Assembly (NCBI GenBank): GCA_015499985.1
Contig: JAAAUF010000864.1
Location: forward strand, 1 to 15,037
Direction of reading: 5' to 3'
Origin: Haplosporangium gracile
Lineage: Eukaryota; Mortierellomycota; Mortierellomycetes; Mortierellales; Mortierellaceae
Length of the DNA: 15,037 nucleotides
Under the pieces are notes generated by a model that did not search any database, had not been told where the DNA came from, and saw only the letters and a list, made by a program, of their open reading frames with translations. How positions within the stretch are numbered: the stretch's first letter is position 1; every line of letters starts with the position of its first letter. The translations under genes were made by a program, and so were the position numbers. Positions 8,493-15,037 of this stretch are shown here, piece by piece.

Positions 8493-11400
8493 ATGCTAGG
8501 GCAACAGAAATCACCCATTCAGCAACGAAATCTCGATACCATGCGGCGAGTCAGCAGCGGGCAAGGCGGGAGTAGTAATAGACCAGCTCTCTCACCGCTC
8601 TCATCATCAGCTGGTCGCTACCAGGATATCGAGGTCCCTCTCGGTGGGACCACAGAACTGAACGATGACGCCAAGGAGAAACGTCTTCGGAGGATGTCTG
8701 ACATGAACGAACGCGCAAGCCGTCGCCTTTCTTTCCGTCAAGGTGGTGCTGCAGCAGCAGGAGGAGACGGTCATGGTGGTGGCAGTAATAACCTTGGCAG
8801 TCCCTCGAGTAAATTGCGACCCAGTGGGCCCGGCGGTCTTTTGGGCGTTGTCGATTCTTTGCAGGCACCGCTTCCTATCCCGGTTACGGTCTCCATGGAC
8901 AGCTTTGAGCAGTGGTTGAAACTTGCAACAGACAACGTACGTTCAAAAGATGTTGTATTTTGTCTTTTGTTTCGCCTGTTTTCACATTGACGAGGCGGAT
9001 ATTATACATAGCTGAGAAAACTAACAAATTTTTATTATTTCTGGACGTTAAATAGAAAATTAATGTTCACAACAGTTGGAACCTTGCCCTCATCGACTAC
9101 TTCCACGATATGTCCGTCCTCCGCGAGGGAGACTCCATCAACTTTCAAAAGGGTATGTCAACAATAAGCGCTGGCATTGCGCAAGCTTTTTTTTATTAGC
9201 ATAGGGTACGAGGAACTTTTGCGGACCAAATTCATTAACATGAGTTCTCATTTGTTTCAATATATTTAGCATCGTGTACGTTGGATGGGTGCGTCAAGGT
9301 TTATACATCTCGAGTTGACTCTGTTGCTACGGAAACTACCAAGCTGCTTGGAGGTCTTGCCACCAGCGCAAGTAAGTTCAGCTTCTCTTGCATTCACAGA
9401 CGTTTTAGTTCTGGTATCTTTTTTTTAGACGAGATTTTCAGATTTGCTGATATTAGGCCCCATTGTTACATTAACTAGAGGGACGCCAGGGAGAGACAGA
9501 AGTTGAAGAGAATAATGACGATGACGACGATGAACAGGGCAAGCCAGCAAAGAAGAAGGTAAACAGCAAGCTTCTCCGAGATTGTTTTATGATCGAGTGA
9601 ACATTTGCCAAAGCGAACTTCAGCTGACCCTCGCCTGTACCTCTGATAGCACTCATCACGTAGTGGAAATACCCTGGCCAAGGACTTCAGCTCACTCTCA
9701 CTTGAAAAATTCAATCTGGAATTCTCGGTTGACCCATTGTTCAAGAAGACATCGGCTGACTTTGACGAGGGAGGCGCACGTGGACTGCTTTTAAATCACT
9801 TGAATGTCGACGCAGAAGGAAAGATTATCTTTGACGCCGGCGATGCTCGAGATGAGGGCGACGAGGATGATGACGAGGAGGAGGAGGAGGAAGAGGAGGA
9901 GGAAGAGGAGGAGGAACCACGTACGCCAACAAACGGTGACGAGCCTCGGGCGAGAATAATCAAGAAGAACTCGGATGTCGAGAGCTCCATGATTGACATC
10001 CAGAGGTTACGCTGTAAGGACTCCTCAAATTATTTGACTTTTGGGAAATATATTAAATCGTGGAGACATTTTGGAATAATTACTAACGTGCGTTGGCCCA
10101 TTCATGTAAATAATTAGCCAAATTCTTGCCGTCGCTAAACCAGATCTTTAGCAAGGATATTTGCCCGTCATTGAAAGACTTTCAGCTTTCTGGATCGTCA
10201 GAGCTGGACTTTTCTTTCCTGAAGCGACTCCACGGTGATGTCGACGGCGATAACACTGGACATGGCACTCATCATGACGATGTCTTTGGCGGTGGAGATG
10301 ATGATGATGGTTACGATGACGACTTTGGTAGCCCTGCAGATGTCTATGATGACTTGGACCAGGACCAGGCTATGGAATTTGGCCAGGACAACGCCGAGAT
10401 GGGAAACAACATGAGGGTCGAGGATGCCTTTGGAGATTTGGACGCACAGATTGCGGCACGACAGCCAGGACCTGCAGTAGAAAGGATCATGGCTGACTCG
10501 ACAGATGAAATTGGAAAGGATCCGACCGACATGTATGCGTACCTTGACTCGGCGTTCTTGCGCAACTGGGCTGGTCCCGAGCACTGGAAGCTGAGACGTC
10601 CTCGCAAAGGTATGCAATTGTAGCTGTGACGGCAGTAGCGTCAAATTTGCGATTTCAGGCTTCATATTTTTGGGACATCACTGACATTGGCTGTACTTTT
10701 GGTGCTCTTCGTTATTAATAGAGAAGAAGCCTGATCCAAATGCAGTGCCTGAGGAAGGTGCTCTAGAGGATGAGGAGGCAGCGCCCAAGAAGAAGGGCGG
10801 CAGAGCTCCACTTGTTATCAATTTCCTGGAAGCTGCGGAGGTGGACGAGGACGAGCTGTTTGCACCCGCCGAAGCTAATACCTTGTTACTCCCAGCCTCA
10901 CAACTGGCCGACAGTCGCAAGTCAACATACCTCCTCCCAGACGACATTCACTTTTCGTCAAAACAGCTCCTGCGCATGTTCATGAAGCCAGCATTCATCG
11001 TAAGTATTTATCATTAGAGCCTCTTAATACGTCTTTCTGTATCAGTAATTTTGACTAATTCATTGGTGGTTTGGTTGGGTGATCCAGATGAAGTCAAAGA
11101 ACAAGAAGCCACAGCCAGGATTTCTTCAACAAAATGAAGATCCAGAGCCCTGTAAGTTTCGCTGTAAATGCTGACAGGACATACCACCTAGGGAAAGTTT
11201 GCAGTGTTCGACATTGAGTACTAACGCAATCATCTGCAATGACCCTGTACTTCAAAACAGTTGCGCTGACATTCCCTGATGAAGAGTTCTGGGCATCACA
11301 CGTCAACAATGCCAACGACGGAGACATGACTGCGCTGACAGATCAGCTGGACCAGACACAGATCTACAACGACTATGACGAAGACGACGACGATTTTGGA

Positions 11401-11952
11401 TCTCAGGACCAAGGATTCTTTGCCGGACCTGGTGGTGAAGGCTTGGGCGGTATACTTGGATTTGGTCTGGATGGCGATGGCAACGACTATGCCAGTCAGT
11501 TAGTCACACAACCCAAACTCGTCAAAGCAACGTCGATCAGCTTCTCTAAGACAGCCAAGAAGGTTGATGTCAAGAAGCTAAAGGATAATATCTGGAAGGA
11601 GATGACTCAGCAGTCGTTGAAGCGGCAGGCTGGCAGAGATGATCATGACCGGAGGAGGAACAAGAAGGCCAACATTGAGGACAACGAGGACGAAGGAGGA
11701 AAGGATGGTGATGATGATGAGCGTGGCGGTAATAGTGAAAATGAAGATGAGGATGGCGATGGCGAGTATGTCAAGAAGGAGCAGCGGTTTACAGAAATCA
11801 TTGGAGGACTGAGCAAAGTCTATCCGGAACAGAGGCTGCGGGATATCTCTGTGCCGTTCTGCTTCATCTGTTTACTGCATCTGGCGAACGAGAAGAATCT
11901 GGAAATTACCGGGTCTGAGAATTTATCTGAGCTGGTGATCCGACATAACTAG
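8493..11952 (+). CDS. BRN1: Condensin complex non-SMC subunit Brn1 / CAP-H (kleisin)
   Basis: Kleisin that bridges the Smc2 and Smc4 heads and recruits the HEAT subunits for mitotic chromosome compaction. Nine exons: 8493-8936, 9056-9152, 9270-9371, 9479-9558, 9650-10013, 10118-10609, 10722-10999, 11088-11151 and 11261-11952, with introns of 88-119 nt and a product of 870 aa (yeast Brn1 is 754). The N-terminal Smc2-binding region is at about 133-215, with FEQWLKLATDN, HNSWNLALIDYFHDM and FQKASCTLDGCVKVYTSRVD. EFSVDPLFKKTSADFDEGG lies at about 262-280. The C-terminal winged-helix Smc4 contact holds DISVPFCFICLLHLANEKN. Extra length comes from acidic runs, including a poly-Glu tract in exon 5 and Asp/Gly-rich stretches in exon 6. 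An in-frame ATG at 8379 would add 38 residues that look like leader, so 8493 was preferred. Confidence 0.93.
9878..9917 (+). repeat. GAG/GAA microsatellite coding poly-glutamate
   Basis: Tandem GAG and GAA codons in exon 5 of the condensin gene give an uninterrupted run of about 14 glutamates inside a longer Asp/Glu stretch. The repeat stays in frame and is probably length-variable. Confidence 0.8.
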
Positions 11953-12134
11953 TTTGTTGGGGCTAGAACGAAGGTGGTGGCGGAGAGAAGTTTGTCTGTT
12001 TATATTTGCATAGAAACTTATATCGCACCAGCATCATTATATAATTTGTATTCATTCAAACGAAGACGCAAAGGTATCATAGTTATTGCCATGAACAAAG
12101 AAGAGCATACCATTGTATTCGCTTCATGGTAGCT

Positions 12135-12641
12135 CTAAATCACGTCGAGCCCGGATCGTCCGTAGGCTTGGTTGTGTTTTTGTCTTTTCGTACATGGATA
12201 CATGGGCACATAGAGGTCTGTCTTGCATAGTGGACAATACAACGCCAAATGGACTACGCAAAAGTGCCACGGGTCTACTTTAATCTGACCCAGATTTTGA
12301 CCACCCTGCATCGTTACCGTTACCGATTTGCCATATAATTCTTCACAGATCCTAAACCTTAAACGTACCGGGTAATTCAGAGCAATCGGTCGGCTCTTTG
12401 GCAGCCCTGAGTTGGTGGGTTTGAGGCTAGAATTGATTGGATGAATGTTTGTTTGTACCTTCGCAGCATTAATTCTTTTTTTTCTAGCAGAAACATTTGT
12501 CAAGGGTCCTGTTCTAAATCGGGTACACACCAAACAAACCGATTTGGGTTTTGATATCGGTTTGTTTGGTGTACACACTTCTGGAGAAGACTTTTTACCG
12601 GGAGATAGCGCGCTATTTAGGTAGTTCTCATCGATTAGCAT
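12135..12641 (-). CDS. Hypothetical protein with paired cysteines, unrecognised
   Basis: I do not recognise this 168-aa open frame. It starts at the first in-frame ATG (12641); the frame is open a little further upstream, but only from a TTG. The N-terminal half is basic and Lys/Ser/Pro-rich, with CLVC near residue 40. The C-terminal part looks more folded: ALNYPVRLRFRICEELYG, then WHFCVVHLALYCPLCKTDLYVP. The spaced cysteines and histidines (CLVC, HFC, H, CPLC) could bind a metal, but no known finger pattern fits. A perfect 17-bp inverted repeat lies inside the N-terminal coding part. Sites resembling GTACAA or GTACGT donors occur, but the splices I tried did not improve the protein. It converges with BRN1. 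It may be a real small gene, the last exon of a decayed gene, or chance. Confidence 0.35.
   Translation of the reverse strand: MLIDENYLNSALSPGKKSSPEVCTPNKPISKPKSVCLVCTRFRTGPLTNVSARKKRINAAKVQTNIHPINSSLKPTNSGLPKSRPIALNYPVRLRFRICEELYGKSVTVTMQGGQNLGQIKVDPWHFCVVHLALYCPLCKTDLYVPMYPCTKRQKHNQAYGRSGLDVI
12527..12572. repeat. Perfect 17-bp inverted repeat with a 12-nt loop
   Basis: The left arm ACACCAAACAAACCGAT (12527-12543) is the exact reverse complement of the right arm ATCGGTTTGTTTGGTGT (12556-12572). The spacer is 12 nt, TTGGGTTTTGAT. A competing shorter pair (AAATCGG at 12517 with CCGATTT at 12539) is nested in the same place. As RNA from either strand it would fold as a stable hairpin. It lies inside the unrecognised minus-strand frame, not between genes. 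Confidence 0.85.
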
Positions 12642-12691
12642 AATGGGTGAAAATACTCGCCACCGCAGTTGTGTTGTTTTGAGGAAAGGGG

Positions 12692-12724
12692 GAAAGAAGC
12701 GACCGTTCAACGGCGTCTTCTTTC
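12692..12724. repeat. Imperfect palindrome upstream of the unrecognised ORF
   Basis: The outer arms GAAAGAAG (12692-12699) and CTTCTTTC (12717-12724) are exact reverse complements. Inside them CCGTT and AACGG pair around a single C, with a mismatched trinucleotide on each side. The one-base loop makes an RNA hairpin unlikely, so a double-stranded palindromic site is the more natural reading. Confidence 0.5.
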
Positions 12725-12885
12725 TTAGGCTTGACCAAAAAACGGCGTCCTTGCAGTTGACCTTTTAGCACAAATTTTAATAGAGTGGTTTTCAGAATCT
12801 CGGCGGATCATGTTCTGTTTAAATACCGCACTGTGCTTTTATTTTTTTTTCATAAAAAAAGCAACCCTCTCCCTCAACACATCAC

Positions 12886-13147
12886 GTAAGTTTCCAGTGC
12901 CATTGCCATTTTACACCATCGTCCCCTCTTCGTCGCTGGTAAACGCCACTGCGTCTGCCTCAAGACCTCCCAGACCGCCAAGATCAAGAACACCAACGGA
13001 GGTGTCATGAAGTTGTTTTCGACCGATGACTGCACAGGTAACTATGCTGTTCTTTCCAAGGGTGCAACAAGATCCAATGCTCAGTGGGTTAACAGCCTTT
13101 CTGTTGGACAGGATGGTATTCCTTCTGCTGGACCTTATGACTGCTAG
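12886..13147 (+). pseudogene. Relic of a small secreted cysteine-containing protein gene
   Basis: The frame ending at TAG 13145-13147 reads like a small extracellular fungal protein: HCVCLKTSQTAKIKN, then FSTDDCTGNYAVLSKGA, then AQWVNSLSVGQDG, ending in GPYDC. It has no usable start: going upstream it meets TAA at 12887-12889 and has no ATG before an internal one at 13007. Just downstream of a CT-rich leader, where an ATG-AAG-TTT start would be expected, the sequence is CACGTAAGTTT. Pieces that look like a signal peptide are split between frames: SAIAIL and PLFVAG in the terminal frame, and TIVP and NATASA in the next frame. That pattern suggests several small indels plus loss of the ATG. Splicing at GTAAGT does not restore a frame with any acceptor I tried. 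The protein's role is unknown. Confidence 0.6.
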
Positions 13148-13830
13148 CGTATTTTTTAAAATAATATTCAGATATCCATTCCTCACCCAATTCTCCTTTC
13201 CAGTTCAAAAGAAGAGTATATTTTATAGAGTGTATAATGCGCGCTGAAAAAGATGTGAGAGCGCATTGTTGCCTGTCATTAGAGCCTAGTATGTTTGTGT
13301 GTCCATGGGCCTGAATATGGGGCACCATGATGTAAAATTTTCGAGTGCTCGAGCTTGAGGGAACAAAAATGAGAGCGGGCTACAAACACATCAACAAAGG
13401 GTGAAAGAGAGACAATAGGATTAGTAAAGTAAGAACATGTTCTGATAAAGATTAAAACGGCCCCCTTTTTTTTTTCTTTTTGTTACTTGGAGTTTCTTGC
13501 CACCAAATTATGTTTCAGGGGAGATAGCCTTTTTTGGTAGACGCGTTTCCTGATAAAAAAAAGTCAAGGGGTCCTTGTGAATAAGTATGCGTAAAGGGGG
13601 GTATCTTGGGTTATTGCAAACAGTTCTGGTTGCCGTCACGGGAAGGAGAGCTTGATGATCATAAAAAAGAACGTGTCTGTGGTTGCTTACCACCTCCTCT
13701 CTTTGTCTGAGAGAAAAAAACCCTCCCCCTCCCATCTATTGTTATCCTTTAAAGTCCCCATTCTCCTCCTTGATATAAATAGTGGTATCCACTTGTCCCT
13801 GCAAGTGACCGCCTCCTCGCCTTTGTCCTT
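13148..13830. other. Gene-free interval between two pseudogenes
   Basis: I find no convincing coding frame, tRNA or repeat in about 680 nt. It holds T and A homopolymer runs (near 13465-13480 and 13554-13561) and purine- or pyrimidine-rich stretches. On the plus strand a C/T-rich block (13710-13770) is followed by a perfect TATAAATAG (13774-13782) and more pyrimidine-rich sequence, an arrangement like a fungal promoter. No intact plus-strand gene follows: the first downstream ATG (13879) opens only seven codons. Confidence 0.4.
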
Positions 13831-14984
13831 TTACTTCTTCAATCGAGGCACTTGATCCTTTTTACACCTCTGCTTAAAATGTCTAGCCCTCTGGCGCGCT
13901 AGCCTAGTCCCTGCAGCATCAACCCCAACCCACCCAGCATGGACCGACAAAGCCACTTGCTGGACTCCTGCCGGTTATACAGTCGCATCGGATATCCGTG
14001 GGGATGATGCGGGTTCAGTCGCTGTCAGAATGGGAGTCCATTGAGGTCGTGTGGTTGCAGAGTGTAGATCAACAAGGCGGCAGTTTTTGTGATTCTTCGG
14101 AAGTATTCTTGTTGTTGGAAATCGAGGTTGTCGGGGTTGACAGGTGGGGTGCGTGGGGCTTCGGGGTTTTCAGTAAAATGGGCGAGGCGGCATGCGTGGC
14201 AGAGCATCCAGATGTTGGTGTTGGTGGAGGATTCAGACTCGTTGGTTTCACCAAACTGACCGGCTTGATAGGCATTATCGCTGTCGGCGAAAGTGACAGG
14301 GAGGGGGATGTGCGAAGTTCGAGGACGACCTTTGGAGACCGAGAAGCAGTCTTCGCAGATCCAGTATGAATTGACGTAAGCCAGAGCCGTATAAGTTTTG
14401 TACTTGAGCTTGGGCTGTTCCAACCCGCCAATCTCACAGATCTGTTTCCAGATGGGACTAGATCGGCATCCGTCGGGCCAGGTCTTGGATACTGCGGATT
14501 TCTGTGCAGCTTTGGCCAGCGAGAAATAGGACAGGACGCGGTGTCAGATTTCTGTGGGAAGGACCGAGCAAGGATCGGATCTGTTGATAGAAGCAAGGAT
14601 TATGATGTGAGCTTCCTCTGACTCTGGCTTTGATGGATTAGGTGTTGCGAGCTTTGGTTTCTTGTTAGGACGACGTTGCTTCTTGGTTGATGATCCTGGG
14701 CTGACTTGGTAGGCTGGAATAGGGTATTGATAGACGGGTTCGGGGATCCGAGAGGGGGTGTTGGTGTTGGTGCTGTTTTGGTTCTTGAGCTGGCGTTTTC
14801 TTTTGGATGATTTGTTGGTAGGAACCTGCTCCTGAGTTGTCGAGGCAGTCTCTCCTCTGTAGGACGGGGAAGACGGGGGTGGGGAGGAAGGAGTGGTGTT
14901 GGTGTTGGTTAGTTCGATCGTCAGTACGATCTGACGAGCTTGGATTCTTGCACTTCGACGAAGCATCGTTGGGGGCGAAAACAT
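13831..14984 (-). pseudogene. Broken F-box protein gene with CxxC pairs (two in-frame TGA, one frameshift)
   Basis: Starting at ATG 14984, the frame codes a basic, low-complexity N-terminus (LRRSARIQARQ; the basic clusters KSSKRKRQ and KKQRRPNKKPK look like nuclear signals). An F-box follows: SVLPTEI, then TGA at 14546-14544, then HRVLSYFSLAKAAQKSAVSKTW in the same frame. Coding then runs unbroken through SPIWKQICEI, WICEDCFSVSKG, PLPVTF, IWMLCHACRLAHF, YFRRITKTAALLIYTL and LNGLPF to a second TGA (14027-14025). The same frame goes on as QRLNPHHPHGYPMRLYNRQE. From about 13956 the protein-like reading moves to another frame (VHAGWVGVDAA, then LARQRARHFK) and stops at TAA 13833-13831. Intact, it would be about 384 codons: an F-box adaptor with two possible zinc-binding CxxC pairs. 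No introns that would remove the stops are visible. Confidence 0.72.
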
Positions 14985-15008
14985 TATTGTTGATATTTGG
15001 TGGCGGTG

Positions 15009-15022
15009 GTGTGTGTGTGTGT
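15009..15022. repeat. (GT)7 dinucleotide microsatellite
   Basis: Seven GT units lie just upstream of the start of the broken F-box gene, preceded by GGTGGCGGTG-type sequence. It probably falls in that gene's 5' leader or promoter. Confidence 0.85.
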
Positions 15023-15037
15023 GCCTGCGCTGTTATT

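Noticed and set aside
8551..8868. Minus-strand open frame opposite BRN1 exon 1
   Set aside because: It is entirely antisense to a well-supported exon and has no recognisable features.
12810..13010. 66-codon plus-strand frame starting at ATG 12810 as a separate small gene
   Set aside because: It begins in promoter-like AT-rich sequence, then reads the secreted-protein relic in the wrong frame (Pro/Arg/Ser-rich end), so it is best seen as part of the decayed gene.
1..15037. CRISPR array, transposase, prophage or other mobile system
   Set aside because: I saw no regularly spaced direct repeats and no transposase, reverse transcriptase or integrase motifs in any frame. The only mobile-element traces are the tiny poly(A) insertion and the isolated hairpin.

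Overview
The window looks like a gene-dense fungal nuclear chromosome. Protein genes are split by many short GT-AG introns of about 88-134 nt, usually ending in TAG. Pyrimidine-rich leaders precede several starts, and AATAAA lies shortly after three of the stops. The protein set (CENP-O, Ssl1, Brn1, Erg28, an HVA22/REEP protein, F-box proteins) is fungal. The intron density and the style of the F-box and small secreted proteins suggest an early-diverging fungus such as a Mortierella-like Mucoromycota species. That placement is inference.

Layout from left to right: a tRNA-Cys(GCA) cut by the left edge (minus); a kinetochore CENP-O/Mcm21 gene (minus, 3 exons); a divergent F-box/ankyrin gene (plus, intronless); a REEP/HVA22-type ER-shaping protein gene (plus, 6 exons, one of only 19 nt); ERG28, the sterol-synthesis scaffold (minus, 4 exons), convergent with the previous gene; SSL1/TFIIH p44 (plus, 5 exons), divergent from ERG28; and the condensin subunit BRN1/CAP-H (plus, 9 exons). 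I rebuilt these exon chains by hand. Each keeps frame across every junction and joins conserved family motifs.

The right third, from about 12.1 kb, is different. It holds an unrecognised 168-aa minus-strand ORF crossed by a perfect 17-bp inverted repeat, a decayed small secreted cysteine-containing protein gene with no start codon, about 0.7 kb without a gene, and an F-box/CxxC-type gene (minus) broken by two in-frame TGA codons and a frameshift. It reads as a patch of gene decay next to a tightly packed housekeeping block.

The genes do not form one pathway. Two act on mitotic chromosomes (CENP-O at the inner kinetochore, CAP-H in condensin), one in transcription and DNA repair (Ssl1) and two at the ER (Erg28, REEP). 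No operon-like or defence system is present. The points most worth checking are the broken F-box gene, the secreted-protein relic, the hairpin-bearing ORF, and a tiny poly(A)-ended insertion with target-site duplications beside the tRNA.
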